From Gammaproteobacteria bacterium (GTDB taxonomy: Bacteria > Pseudomonadota > Gammaproteobacteria > Steroidobacterales > Steroidobacteraceae), in assembly GCA_016874235.1 (NCBI GenBank), contig VGUJ01000011.1:1-64000 (forward strand): DNA of 64,000 nt. Direction: 5' to 3'. The notes beneath the pieces are model-generated. The model was not told the DNA's origin. It did no database searches and saw only the letters and a list, made by a program, of their open reading frames with translations. A program made the translations under genes and the position numbers. Shown here piece by piece: positions 51,557-62,918 of this stretch (its first letter is position 1; the number at the start of each line of letters is the position of its first letter).

Positions 51557-52357
51557 ATGCAGCCACTTCTCAACATTGCCGTGCGTGCCGCGCGTCGTGC
51601 GGCGGATCTCATCGTCCGCAGCCTCAATCGGCTCGATTCCCTCGAGGTCTCGAGCAAGGGCCGCAACGACTACGTCACTGAGGTCGACCGGGCTGCCGAG
51701 GCGGAGATCATCGCCACCATCCGCCGCGCCTACCCTGATCATGCCTTCCTCGGCGAAGAGAGCGGTCAGATCGGCTCTGGCCCCGTGGAGTGGATCATCG
51801 ACCCGCTCGATGGCACCACCAACTTCATTCATGGCATGCCGCACTTCTGTGTCTCGATCGGCGCCCGCGTTCGCGGCCGTATCGACCACGGCGTCGTCTA
51901 CGACCCGATGCGACAAGAAATCTTCACCGCCTCGCGGGGTGATGGCGCCCATCTTGAAAACCGACGCATCCGCGTGAGCTCGCAGCGGGGACTCGAAGGC
52001 GCCCTCATCGGCACCGGGTTCCCTTACCGCGCCAACACCGAATACCTCGACACCTATCTCGCGATGCTCAAAGACGTGATGCTGAACACCGCCGGCGTTC
52101 GCCGCCCCGGATCGGCAGCGCTCGATCTCGCCTACGTCGCGGCGGGTCGCACAGATGGATTCTTTGAAATCGGTCTCGGCCCTTGGGACACGGCTGCCGG
52201 GTCACTGATCGTCGAGGAAGCCGGTGGTCGCGTCGGCACGCTCTCGGGCGGAGAGTTCAAGCAAGGGGGCAACATCGTCGCAGCGTCACCCAAGGTCTAC
52301 GACGCGATGCTCGCTCTGCTCGCGCCGCATCTCACGCCGAGCCTGCGCGAAGACTAA
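51557..52357 (+). CDS. suhB: Inositol-1-monophosphatase family protein SuhB
   Basis: 266-residue Mg-dependent phosphatase, also a transcription/ribosome maturation factor in E. coli. Metal sites are visible: GEES (about 68-71), DPLDGTTNFIHG and PWDTAAGSLIVEEAGG. The divergent suhB-trmJ arrangement is conserved in gammaproteobacteria and supports the assignment. No ribosome site is obvious before the ATG at 51557. Ends in a 4-bp convergent overlap with the antiporter gene. Confidence 0.95.
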   Translation: MQPLLNIAVRAARRAADLIVRSLNRLDSLEVSSKGRNDYVTEVDRAAEAEIIATIRRAYPDHAFLGEESGQIGSGPVEWIIDPLDGTTNFIHGMPHFCVSIGARVRGRIDHGVVYDPMRQEIFTASRGDGAHLENRRIRVSSQRGLEGALIGTGFPYRANTEYLDTYLAMLKDVMLNTAGVRRPGSAALDLAYVAAGRTDGFFEIGLGPWDTAAGSLIVEEAGGRVGTLSGGEFKQGGNIVAASPKVYDAMLALLAPHLTPSLRED

Positions 52358-53460
52358 GGCACGATCGTCGTAAACAAATAGACGGCGAAAATCACGAGGT
52401 GCACAGCGCCCTGCAGGATGGTCGTCCTGCCGGTACTAAACGACTGCGTGCACACGAGCAGCGACAGGAACAGCAAGACGATTTCGCGATTACCGAGGCC
52501 GAGATCAAGCGTCCAGCCCATCGCGATCGAGATCACCGCCAAAGTCGGGATCGTTAGGCCGATGGAGGCCAACGCCGAACCGAGCGCGAGATTCATGCTG
52601 GTCTGAAGGCGATTGGCACGCGCAGCCCGAAACGCCGCAAGACTCTCAGGCAGCAGTACGATCGCCGCGATGAACACGCCCGCCGCCGCGACTGGCGCAC
52701 CGATCACCACGGCTAACTCGGTCAGACCCGGTGCCAGCGTCTTGGCGAGCAAGACCACCGCGACCAGCGCCAAGACGAGCAATACGAACGTCACGCCGAG
52801 GGGCGCACGCTCGACGTGCTCGACCGGCGCACCACTTTCGACGACCGCTTCATTCTCAGCCAAAATTTTCTCGTGAATTTCGTCAAGGAAGTATTCGCGG
52901 TGACGTACCGTCTGCACGAAGACGAACGCACCGTAGAGCACGAGCGAGACGAAACCGACGAAAGCCAGTTGGAGCGGCGAGTACGCGCCTCCTGAGGCCG
53001 ATACCGTGAAATTGGGGAGCACGAGGGTGAGTACGGCGAGCGCACTCAAGGTGGCGAGCGCCGCGCTCACGCCCCGACGGGTGAAGGTCTGCTCACCGTG
53101 CTGCCAGGCTCCCGCGAGCATGCACAAGCCCACCATACCAGTGATGATGATCATCACTGCAGCGAAAACCGTATCGCGGACGATGGTGGGCGTCGGGGTC
53201 TCCGTGCTCAACATCAAGGAAATGATCAGCGCCACTTCGATGATGGTGACTGCAACGGCGAGGACCAGCGTGCCATAGGGCTCGCCCACGCGCTCGGCGA
53301 TGACTTCGGCGTGATAGACCGCGGCGAGTACCGTCACCACGAGAGCTGATACGACGAGAACGAGTCCGAGCGTCTCCGGAAGTACGCCACCAAAGACTCC
53401 GAGCATCAACGCGATGATCGGGGTCCAGGTTTGCCAGCGAGTCAGCAGTTCGAACTTCAC
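52354..53460 (-). CDS. ChaA-like Ca2+/H+ (cation/proton) antiporter
   Basis: 368-residue inner-membrane protein of the CaCA superfamily with about 11 helices in two inverted halves. The alpha-repeat motifs are AVAVTIIEVALIISLML and NLALGSALASIGLTIPTLA with the expected acidic and polar positions. A cytoplasmic acidic loop lies in the middle (EKILAENEAVVESG). The start is a GTG at 53460 with GGAGGT upstream. E. coli ChaA exports Ca2+/Na+/K+; ion specificity here is open. It follows the dicarboxylate/amino acid symporter gene. Confidence 0.88.
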   Translation of the reverse strand: MKFELLTRWQTWTPIIALMLGVFGGVLPETLGLVLVVSALVVTVLAAVYHAEVIAERVGEPYGTLVLAVAVTIIEVALIISLMLSTETPTPTIVRDTVFAAVMIIITGMVGLCMLAGAWQHGEQTFTRRGVSAALATLSALAVLTLVLPNFTVSASGGAYSPLQLAFVGFVSLVLYGAFVFVQTVRHREYFLDEIHEKILAENEAVVESGAPVEHVERAPLGVTFVLLVLALVAVVLLAKTLAPGLTELAVVIGAPVAAAGVFIAAIVLLPESLAAFRAARANRLQTSMNLALGSALASIGLTIPTLAVISIAMGWTLDLGLGNREIVLLFLSLLVCTQSFSTGRTTILQGAVHLVIFAVYLFTTIVP

Positions 53461-53488
53461 GAGGCCCGCACCTCCATTACGCCGATCG

Positions 53489-54808
53489 TTAGCTTGACTC
53501 TCCCGACCCTTTGCGCTCGAGCGCATCCACCACCGCGGTCGTCGCCATGTCGGCGCCGACGTTCACGACGGTACGAGTCATATCGAGCAAACGGTCAGCA
53601 CCGAGCACGATGCCGATCCCTTCGGGCGGAATGCCGAAGGTGATCAGTAATCCCGCGATGATGGGCAGCGAGCCCCCCGGAATGCCCGCCGCGGCGACGG
53701 CGCCGAGAACGGCGAGTAGCAGGAGCGTGAGCTGCTCACCGAAACCGAGCGAGATACCAAACACCTGCGCCACGAACAGTACGACGCAGCCCTCGTAGAG
53801 CGCCGTGCCGGCCATGTTCATGGTGGTGCCGAGCGGCAATACGAAGCCGGCCGTAGTCGGCTTGATGCCAAGATCGTCACGCGCAGACGCCAACGCGGCA
53901 GGCAGCGTCGCGCTGCTCGAACTCGTCGAGAACGCCGTCACCAACACAGGTCGGATAGTGCGCCAAAACTCGAGCGGCCCGTAACGCGAAAACAACTTGA
54001 GCCAGAGCGACATGGTGCCGAACAAGTGCAGCAGCATGACGACGAGGCAGCCGATCACGAACACACCGAGCGCCACGAGGATGTCCCAGCCGATCTTGAC
54101 GACGACGCTATAGATCATCGCTGGCACGGCGATGGGCGCGAGCCTGAGCGCGAAGCGCACGATGCCCGTCATGAGCTCGGTGACGAGCTCGAGTCCCGAC
54201 TGCAGTTGCTGGCGACGATGCGACGGCATTTGCAGGGCGGCAGCGCCGAGAAGAATTGCAAAAAGAATGAGCGGCAACACTTCGCCGAGCATCGACCGGT
54301 CGTGCCCCGTGATCGCACCGAGCAAATTACGCGGCATGAACATGTCGACGACCGTCTGGAACGACATGTCAGGCTGCGCCGACTGCTTCTCGATGAGCTT
54401 GCCCGAGGCCGTGCCGTACTCCTCGATCAGTCGCGCCTTCGTGTCGGTGTCGACCGCCCCACCCGGCTGTACAACATTCATCATGACGAGGCCGAGGATG
54501 CAAGCGATCGACATGTTCGCGAAGAACAAGGCGAAGGTGCGCACGGAGAGCGGTCCCAACCGCGTGAGCTCACCGAGTTGCGCCACACCGGCCGCAAGGG
54601 AAGCGAACACCAGCGGCATCACGACGAAGAACAGCATGCGCAGGAAGATCTGCCCAATCGGGTCGAACACCTGCGTCGAGACGCTGCGCGCTCCCTCCAG
54701 CAACTCTGGAAAAGGATCTCCTAAAACAAGCGTCAGCGCCCCTGCTGCGGCCCCGATGAGGAGGCCGAGCAGGATGCGGTTGGCGAGCTTGGAATCAGAC
54801 TCCGCCAC
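53489..54808 (-). CDS. Dicarboxylate/amino acid:cation symporter (DAACS, GltP/DctA family)
   Basis: 439-residue transporter with the family's hairpin and substrate motifs: AFSTSSSSATLP, GTTMNMAGTALYEG, AAAGIPGGSLP and DRLLDMTRTVVNV. It imports glutamate, aspartate or C4-dicarboxylates with Na+ or H+. About eight membrane helices and two re-entrant loops are consistent. An extended cytoplasmic-type loop (about 120-160) is slightly longer than in E. coli GltP. It lies 12 bp after the APC permease gene in the same direction, so both may be co-transcribed for amino acid uptake. Confidence 0.92.
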   Translation of the reverse strand: MAESDSKLANRILLGLLIGAAAGALTLVLGDPFPELLEGARSVSTQVFDPIGQIFLRMLFFVVMPLVFASLAAGVAQLGELTRLGPLSVRTFALFFANMSIACILGLVMMNVVQPGGAVDTDTKARLIEEYGTASGKLIEKQSAQPDMSFQTVVDMFMPRNLLGAITGHDRSMLGEVLPLILFAILLGAAALQMPSHRRQQLQSGLELVTELMTGIVRFALRLAPIAVPAMIYSVVVKIGWDILVALGVFVIGCLVVMLLHLFGTMSLWLKLFSRYGPLEFWRTIRPVLVTAFSTSSSSATLPAALASARDDLGIKPTTAGFVLPLGTTMNMAGTALYEGCVVLFVAQVFGISLGFGEQLTLLLLAVLGAVAAAGIPGGSLPIIAGLLITFGIPPEGIGIVLGADRLLDMTRTVVNVGADMATTAVVDALERKGSGESS

Positions 54809-54820
54809 GTCGAGAGCGGA

Positions 54821-56317
54821 TCAGCTGCCCGACTTCGCGAGCGGGCTCTTGCGATATCCGTACGCCAAGTAGACCAAGAGACCCGCGCCCGTCCACATCA
54901 AGAACGTGAGCTGAGTGCGTAGCGGCAACGAGAACAGCAGGAACGCACAACCGGACAGGGCGAGCGGACCGACCAGCCAGATGACCGGCGTCCGGAAAGG
55001 TCGCGGACGATTCGGCTCGCGACGCCGCAGCACCATGACGCCCACCGCCACGGTCAGGAACGCGAACAGCGTGCCGCTGTTAGAGATATCTGCGAGGACG
55101 CCGACGGGAAAGAAGGCCGCGAAGACCGTAACCGCCGCGCCCGTGATCAGAGTCACCACGTACGGCGTGCCGTACTTCGGATGAACCTTCGAGAGCGTTT
55201 CGCCGAACGGCAGCAGACCGTCACGAGCCATCACGAAGAAGATACGCGTCTGGCCAAAGAGCATCATGAGAATAACTGAGGGCAGCGCGAGGAAGGCAGC
55301 AAGAGCGATCAGCTGCGCAATCTTGCCCCAGCCGATCATGTCGAGCACATGCGCGAGCGGCTCGTCGCTGCAGGCCAGCAAGTTACGATTCGCCTCCTGC
55401 GCACAGGCGGCGAAGAACGCCTCACTGCCCGGCGACAGCGGAACTCCGGAGGCATCGGCCACCGGTTGCGCACCGATCGCGCCCACGGCACCCGCCGCCA
55501 CCAACAGGTAGAACACGGTGCACACCGCGAGACTGCCGATGAGGCCGATCGGGATGTTGCGCTGCGGGTTCTTAGTCTCTTCGGCAGCCGTCGCCACCGC
55601 ATCGAAACCGACATAAGCAAAGAAAATGGAGGCTGCGGCTCCGGCGATGCCGATACCGAGACCATCCGAATCGAGGAATCCGTTCGGCGCAAAGGGTTCG
55701 AAGTTTTCGCCATTGATGACGGGGACGGCGAGCACGACGAACAGAATGAGTGCCGCAACCTTGATACAGACGAGGAAGGCGTTGACGGTTGCGCTCTCGC
55801 GGGTCCCGATGACCAGCAACGCGGTGACGAGCATCGCGATGATCGCCGCGGGAAGGTTGATCAACCCGCCCGCATAGAGTCCCTTGGTGAACGTATTGGC
55901 GAGCTCGATATCGAACACGCGTTCGATATTCCCGACGAAGTAGTTGGACCATCCGACCGAGACGGCACTGGCGGCGACGGCGAACTCGAGGACGAGCGCC
56001 CAGCCGACCATCCAGGCGATCACTTCACCGAGTACGGCGTAGGAGTAGGTATATGCGGAGCCGGATACCGGCACCATCGAGGAGAGTTCGGCGTAACAGA
56101 GTGCGGCAACCGCGCACACGAAGCCGGCGATGACGAACGAGCTCATCATGCCCGGGCCCGCCTTTTGCGCGGCCTCTGCGGTGAGCACGAAGATACCGGT
56201 GCCGATGATGGCACCGATGCCCATCATGGTGAGCTGGAAGGCACCCAGCGAGCGCTTGAGGCTTTTGCGCTCAGCATTGGCCAAAATATCGTCGAGCGGT
56301 TTGATTCGCAGGTTCAT
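54821..56317 (-). CDS. APC superfamily amino acid permease (cationic amino acid transporter-like)
   Basis: 498-residue permease with about 12-14 membrane helices. The family signature GIGAIIGTGIFVLT is in helix 1, and AGFVCAVAALCYAEL and VSGSAYTYSYAVLGE follow. The frame GYRKS after the last helix forms a basic end. The start at 56317 (MNLRIKPLDDI) has GAGGGGG upstream. An insertion with two cysteines (ACAQEANRNLLACSDEP) in a periplasmic loop could form a disulfide. Substrate is probably an amino acid; which one is not shown. Confidence 0.9.
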   Translation of the reverse strand: MNLRIKPLDDILANAERKSLKRSLGAFQLTMMGIGAIIGTGIFVLTAEAAQKAGPGMMSSFVIAGFVCAVAALCYAELSSMVPVSGSAYTYSYAVLGEVIAWMVGWALVLEFAVAASAVSVGWSNYFVGNIERVFDIELANTFTKGLYAGGLINLPAAIIAMLVTALLVIGTRESATVNAFLVCIKVAALILFVVLAVPVINGENFEPFAPNGFLDSDGLGIGIAGAAASIFFAYVGFDAVATAAEETKNPQRNIPIGLIGSLAVCTVFYLLVAAGAVGAIGAQPVADASGVPLSPGSEAFFAACAQEANRNLLACSDEPLAHVLDMIGWGKIAQLIALAAFLALPSVILMMLFGQTRIFFVMARDGLLPFGETLSKVHPKYGTPYVVTLITGAAVTVFAAFFPVGVLADISNSGTLFAFLTVAVGVMVLRRREPNRPRPFRTPVIWLVGPLALSGCAFLLFSLPLRTQLTFLMWTGAGLLVYLAYGYRKSPLAKSGS

Positions 56318-56389
56318 CGAGAGATCCCCCTCAGGCTGTCTCACCTGATTCTGAATCGCCCGATTGTAGGGGGGCGGACCGTCCGACCG

Positions 56390-57325
56390 CTAGGGCAGGT
56401 CGTCGATCGCCAGTTTCTTGCGGGTCGGGAACAGACTTTCGGCCGTGAGACCGCAATCGAGCGCGACGGCCGAGGCGATGTAGATCGACGAATAGGTGCC
56501 GACCAGGATGCCGACGATCAGGGCGGCCGAGAACGGCTGTAACACCGGCCCACCGAGCAGCAACAGCACGACCACCACGATCAAGGTGGTCAATGACGTC
56601 ATGATGGTACGCGAGAGGGTTTGGTTGACCGACTGGTTAAGCACTTCGTCGGGCGAGAGGCGCTTGTTCGCCTCAAAGCGCTCACGGATTCGATCGAAAA
56701 CCACCACGGTGTCGTTGAGCGAGTAGCCGATGACGGCAAGCAGCGCGGCGACGACCGACAGGTCGAACACAATTCCGGAGACCGCAAAGAATCCGAGGAC
56801 GATGATCGGGTCGTGGATGGCCGCAAAAATCGCACCCGCCGACAACTGCCAGGCGTGGAAGCGAATAAAAACATAGATGAAGATCAGGATCAGCGTCGAG
56901 ATCAGCGCCACCGCCGCGGAGTTGCGAAGTTCGGCGCCCACCTGGGGACCCACGACATAAAGATCACTAACCGTGACATTGGGATCTGCCGCTTTCAGCA
57001 CGCTCTCGATTTCACTGCGCACTTGATCCGTCGTCTGGCCCTCCGGAGGGGGTAGTCGGATCGCAACATCGCGCGAGGAGCCAAAGTTTTGTACCTGTAC
57101 GTCCTTGAAGCCGGCTTGTTCGAGCCCCGCCCGCAGGGGGTCTGGCTTCGCTTCGGCCGTGAACTTGGCTTCGATGGTGATACCGCCGGTGAAATCGACG
57201 CCGAGATTGAGACCCTTGGTCAGTAGCGCGGCAATGGACAACACGAAAAGCGCTACGGAGACGGCGTACCACAGCTTTCGTACGCTCATGAACGAGATAC
57301 GGCTATTGGTCTTGAAGAATTCCAT
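56390..57325 (-). CDS. secF: Protein translocase subunit SecF
   Basis: 311-residue RND-fold partner of SecD that uses the proton gradient to pull proteins from SecYEG on the periplasmic side. Six membrane helices with LGVDFTGG after helix 1, and the conserved VIGYSLNDTVVVFDRIRE segment. Ribosome site GGAG upstream of the ATG at 57325; 26 bp after secD. Part of the tgt-yajC-secD-secF set. Confidence 0.97.
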   Translation of the reverse strand: MEFFKTNSRISFMSVRKLWYAVSVALFVLSIAALLTKGLNLGVDFTGGITIEAKFTAEAKPDPLRAGLEQAGFKDVQVQNFGSSRDVAIRLPPPEGQTTDQVRSEIESVLKAADPNVTVSDLYVVGPQVGAELRNSAAVALISTLILIFIYVFIRFHAWQLSAGAIFAAIHDPIIVLGFFAVSGIVFDLSVVAALLAVIGYSLNDTVVVFDRIRERFEANKRLSPDEVLNQSVNQTLSRTIMTSLTTLIVVVVLLLLGGPVLQPFSAALIVGILVGTYSSIYIASAVALDCGLTAESLFPTRKKLAIDDLP

Positions 57326-57351
57326 GTTCGAGTGCTCCTACAAACGCCGCG

Positions 57352-59220
57352 TCAAATCGGCAGCTTTTCGGGACGTCGCGACCCACCGTACATCAGGGTG
57401 AGCAACGCGCGACTACCGAGCAGCGACGTGAACATCGAGGTGAGAATGCCGAGCGAGAGCACCACCGCGAATCCGCGGATGGGGCCCGTTCCAAACGCCC
57501 ACAACACGACACCGGCGATGAGGGTCGTGATGTTGGAGTCGGCGATCGCCGAGAAGGCTTTTTCGAAGCCTTTGGCGATGGCCGTCTGCGGCGTGACGCC
57601 GTTGCGAAGCTCTTCGCGAATGCGTTCATAGATGAGTACGTTGGCATCGACCGCCATACCGACCGTCAGCACAATACCGGCAATGCCCGGCAGCGACAGC
57701 GCCGCCTTGAACATGGTGAGCAAGGCCGTGAGCAACACGACGTTCGTGAGCAGCACGAGGTTCGCCACGATACCAAATACTTTGTAGTACGCGATCATGA
57801 ACACGAAGAGCAATGCCATACCGAGCACGAGCGCGGTGACACCCTTCTCGATGTTTTCTTTGCCGAGGCCCGGACCGACCACGCGCTCCTCGATCACAAA
57901 AATGGGCGCTGCGAGCGCGCCCGCGCGCAACAGCAAGGCCAACTCACGCGCTTCGGTAACGGCAAGACCCGTGATTTGGAAGCTGTTCGAGAAGACGCCC
58001 TGAATGGTCGCCTGGTTGATGACTTTCTCTTCTTTGATGTCACGCTGCACTTTCTGGCCGCCGACATCGACTTCTTCACGGCGCTGCTCGATGAACACCA
58101 CGGCCATCGGCTTACCGAGATTCGTACGCGTCGTACGCAGCATCTCCTCGCCGCCCGAGGCGTCGAGCTTCACCGACACGCCGGGTCCCTGATCGGTCGC
58201 GGCTGTCGTCGCATCGACGAGCTGATCGCCCGTGACGATGATGTCGCGCTTCAGCAAGACCGGCTGACCTTCGCGCGATTCGTAGAGCTTGGAACCGAAC
58301 GGCGCACGACCGCGCTGTACGGCTTCCGACACGCTGTTCTGGATGTCGACGAGTCGGAATTCGAGCGTCGCCACTTTACCGAGAATATCTTTGACTTCGG
58401 CGGAGTTTTGAACGCCCGGCAACTGCACGGCGATACGCTCGATACCCTGACGCTGCACGACGGGCTCGGAGACGCCAAGCTCGTTCACACGATTGCGGAT
58501 GGTGGTGAGGTTCTGGGAGATCGCGTAGTCCTGACGTTCTTTGATCTGCGCGTCCGTCAAAAGCACCTGCAGCACCGGACCTGACGCGCTCTGAATCGAG
58601 GACACCGTTAAATCCGGCAGAATCCGACGCACCGTCGCACGCGCCGCGGCATCATTCGCGCCTTCGGGCAACAACACGCGCACACCGTTCGGCTTCACCG
58701 TACCGTCGGCCACCTGCAACACATCGACGAATGCGACGTTGTCTTGTCCGAGCGCGCGACGCAGATCTTGCTCGTATACCTCGAGCAGCTGAGCCACGGC
58801 GCCATCGACGTCGACCTGGTAAAGCAAGTAGAGACCACCACGCAGATCGAGGCCAAGCGGCATGGGCCGCAGACCGATGCCACGCAACCAATCTGGCGCT
58901 CGCGATGCGAACGACAAGGCAGTGACGTACTCGCGCGAGAAGTTTTCGTTGACGAGATCGCGAGCCTTCAACTGCTCGGGTACGGCATCGAAATGCAGCA
59001 TGAGTCGACCTTGATCGACATAACTGCGCGCGAACGCTACACCCTTGCCTCGCAGGAACTCTTCGATTCCCTGCTGCCCGCTCGCTTCCACAGCGCTTCG
59101 GTCTTTGCGCGCCACTTGTAGCGCCGCATCTTCACCAAAGACGTTCGGCAGCGCGAATACCGCCGCGATCATTAGAACGATCGCGACGAGCACGTACTTC
59201 CAGCGAGCGAACTCGAGCAT
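57352..59220 (-). CDS. secD: Protein translocase subunit SecD
   Basis: 622-residue membrane protein with one N-terminal helix, a large periplasmic P1 region with LGLDLRGGLYLLYQV, and five C-terminal helices including TVGMAVDANVLIYERIREEL. It works with SecF and YajC in late protein export. The start at 59220 lies 3 bp after yajC, so translation is probably coupled. Length agrees with the family (E. coli 615). Confidence 0.97.
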   Translation of the reverse strand: MLEFARWKYVLVAIVLMIAAVFALPNVFGEDAALQVARKDRSAVEASGQQGIEEFLRGKGVAFARSYVDQGRLMLHFDAVPEQLKARDLVNENFSREYVTALSFASRAPDWLRGIGLRPMPLGLDLRGGLYLLYQVDVDGAVAQLLEVYEQDLRRALGQDNVAFVDVLQVADGTVKPNGVRVLLPEGANDAAARATVRRILPDLTVSSIQSASGPVLQVLLTDAQIKERQDYAISQNLTTIRNRVNELGVSEPVVQRQGIERIAVQLPGVQNSAEVKDILGKVATLEFRLVDIQNSVSEAVQRGRAPFGSKLYESREGQPVLLKRDIIVTGDQLVDATTAATDQGPGVSVKLDASGGEEMLRTTRTNLGKPMAVVFIEQRREEVDVGGQKVQRDIKEEKVINQATIQGVFSNSFQITGLAVTEARELALLLRAGALAAPIFVIEERVVGPGLGKENIEKGVTALVLGMALLFVFMIAYYKVFGIVANLVLLTNVVLLTALLTMFKAALSLPGIAGIVLTVGMAVDANVLIYERIREELRNGVTPQTAIAKGFEKAFSAIADSNITTLIAGVVLWAFGTGPIRGFAVVLSLGILTSMFTSLLGSRALLTLMYGGSRRPEKLPI

Positions 59221-59223
59221 GGA

Positions 59224-59550
59224 TCAGCCCTTCAGCGTGCCCTTGGGCACGAGCGAACTGACCTGGAACTTCTGGACCTTGATACGCACGCCTTCGGCGA
59301 TTTCGAGGGTCACGAAACCCTCTTGCACGTCCGTCACCTTGCCGACGATGCCACCGGCGGTGACGACCTCGTCACCCGAGGCGAGCTTGCCGAGCATCGC
59401 AGAGTGCTCCTTCGCCTTCTTTTGCTGGGGACGAATGAGCAGGAAATAGAAAATGACGATGAACAGCACCATCATGAGCAAGGGCGCGAGTTGTCCGCCG
59501 GGGGCGGCGCCGCCGGCCTGGGCATAGGCCTCGGGGATCAGTCCGTTCAT
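59224..59550 (-). CDS. yajC: Preprotein translocase subunit YajC
   Basis: 108-residue single-pass membrane protein. N-terminal periplasmic tail, membrane helix (LLMMVLFIVIFYFLLIRP) and cytoplasmic basic/beta domain (GDEVVTAGGIVGKVTDV). It associates with SecDF. The start at 59550 (MNGLIPEAYAQ) has GAGGA upstream and matches the family N terminus; the longer open frame overlaps tgt and is rejected. Confidence 0.95.
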   Translation of the reverse strand: MNGLIPEAYAQAGGAAPGGQLAPLLMMVLFIVIFYFLLIRPQQKKAKEHSAMLGKLASGDEVVTAGGIVGKVTDVQEGFVTLEIAEGVRIKVQKFQVSSLVPKGTLKG

Positions 59551-59596
59551 GGGATCGGGTCCTCGGGTAGTAGGTGGGGCAGAAAAAGGCCGCGAA

Positions 59597-61800
<2,204 letters not shown>

Positions 61801-61828
61801 GTTAGGCAAGGCCGCGCAGGGTTTCACG

Positions 61829-61834
61829 TATACT
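61829..61834 (+). promoter_or_regulatory. Putative -10 box of tRNA-Leu
   Basis: TATACT, 5/6 match to the sigma-70 -10 consensus, 17 bp before the tRNA-Leu 5' end. No convincing -35 is seen at the right spacing. Confidence 0.45.
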
Positions 61835-61851
61835 TGCGCCTTGGTCGAGAT

Positions 61852-61938
61852 GCCGGGATGGCGGAACTGGTAGACGCGCCGGACTCAAAATCCGGTTCTG
61901 GCGACAGAGTGTGGGTTCGATTCCCTCTCCCGGCACCA
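61852..61938 (+). tRNA. tRNA-Leu, anticodon CAA
   Basis: 87-base class II tRNA including encoded CCA. Acceptor GCCGGGA pairs with TCCCGGC, the anticodon stem CCGGA/TCCGG encloses CTCAAAA with anticodon CAA at 61886-61888 (reads UUG), a long variable arm follows and the T-loop reads GTTCGATTC. Encoded CCA at 61936-61938. Only 11 bases separate it from the Nudix gene in the same direction. Confidence 0.96.
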
Positions 61939-61949
61939 CCGCTTAACGA

Positions 61950-62516
61950 ATGAAATATTGCAGCAACTGTGGCACCGCCGTCGTGGTGCGAGTCCCCGAG
62001 GGCGAGCACCTGCCACGGCATGTGTGTCCGTCCTGCCACGTCGTTCACTATCAAAATCCGAAGATCGTGGTCGGCTGCGTGCCCGAAGACCCGTCCGGCA
62101 AGATTTTGCTCTGCCGACGGGCCATCGAACCCCGGCTGGGATACTGGACCTTCCCCGCGGGCTTCATGGAAAACAACGAAACGTTGCAGCAGGCTGCGGC
62201 TCGCGAGTCCTACGAAGAAGCTCTCGCCGACGTCGAGATCGGCTCGTTGCTTGCCGTTGTCCACATCCTGCATGCTCACCAAGTACACGTTTTTTTCAGG
62301 GCACGGATGCGCTCGCCACAATTCGGAGCGGGCACTGAAAGCCTCGAGGCGCATCTGGTCGAGGAGCGGGACATCCCTTGGGCGGACATCGCTTTTCCAA
62401 GCACCGAATATGCGTTGCGTCGGTATTTCGAGGACCGCGCCCAGGGCGTGGAGAATCATTACTTCACCGAGTTCGACCGCCGTACAGCGGAGCTTGGGCT
62501 GTCAACGTCTGGTTAA
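61950..62516 (+). CDS. Nudix hydrolase with N-terminal zinc ribbon
   Basis: 188-residue hydrolase. An N-terminal zinc ribbon (CSNCG and CPSC) precedes a Nudix domain with box GFMENNETLQQAAARESYEE; the usual Gly after EE is replaced (EEAL). Relatives resemble NudC/NADH-pyrophosphatase-like and ADP-ribose-type enzymes, but no full NudC signature is present, so the substrate is open. The start is fixed by the zinc ribbon. It begins 11 bases after tRNA-Leu with no ribosome site in the gap, so its 5' mRNA end is probably created by tRNA processing. Confidence 0.9.
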   Translation: MKYCSNCGTAVVVRVPEGEHLPRHVCPSCHVVHYQNPKIVVGCVPEDPSGKILLCRRAIEPRLGYWTFPAGFMENNETLQQAAARESYEEALADVEIGSLLAVVHILHAHQVHVFFRARMRSPQFGAGTESLEAHLVEERDIPWADIAFPSTEYALRRYFEDRAQGVENHYFTEFDRRTAELGLSTSG

Positions 62517-62588
62517 CGCGCCACCAAACTCTGGCAGAGGTCGCCGGGCCGCGATAAAGTTCGTGGCATCGTGTCTCCGGGGTAACTC

Positions 62589-62912
62589 ATGACCTTCGTC
62601 GTCACCGAAAACTGTATCAAGTGCAAGTACATGGACTGCGTCGAGGTCTGCCCGGTCGACTGCTTCCATGAAGGCCCGAACTTCCTCGTCATCGATCCAG
62701 ATGAGTGCATCGACTGCACGCTCTGTGAGCCGGAGTGTCCGGTCGAGGCCATCTTCTCCGAGGACGAAGTGCCGGCTGATCAGCAGCAGTTCACGGCGCT
62801 CAATGCCGAGCTCTCGCGCAAGTGGCCGGTGATCACCGAAAAAGGCGAGCCGCCCGCGGACGCCAAGAGCTGGGAAGGCAAGCCCGATAAATTCAAACTG
62901 CTCGAGCGCTGA
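62589..62912 (+). CDS. fdxA: Seven-iron ferredoxin FdxA
   Basis: 107-residue ferredoxin with one [3Fe-4S] and one [4Fe-4S] cluster. Cysteines lie at 9, 12, 17, 21, 25, 40, 43, 46 and 50 ([24 protein letters not shown]). The acidic C-terminal extension ([17 protein letters not shown]) matches the Azotobacter FdI/FdxA class. Ribosome site GGGG lies upstream of the ATG. Electron partners are not shown. Confidence 0.96.
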   Translation: MTFVVTENCIKCKYMDCVEVCPVDCFHEGPNFLVIDPDECIDCTLCEPECPVEAIFSEDEVPADQQQFTALNAELSRKWPVITEKGEPPADAKSWEGKPDKFKLLER

Positions 62913-62918
62913 ACGCGC

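Noticed and set aside
55349-56542. 397-codon plus-strand open frame
   Set aside because: Antisense to the APC permease and secF genes; very high Asp/Glu/Arg content typical of a shadow frame.
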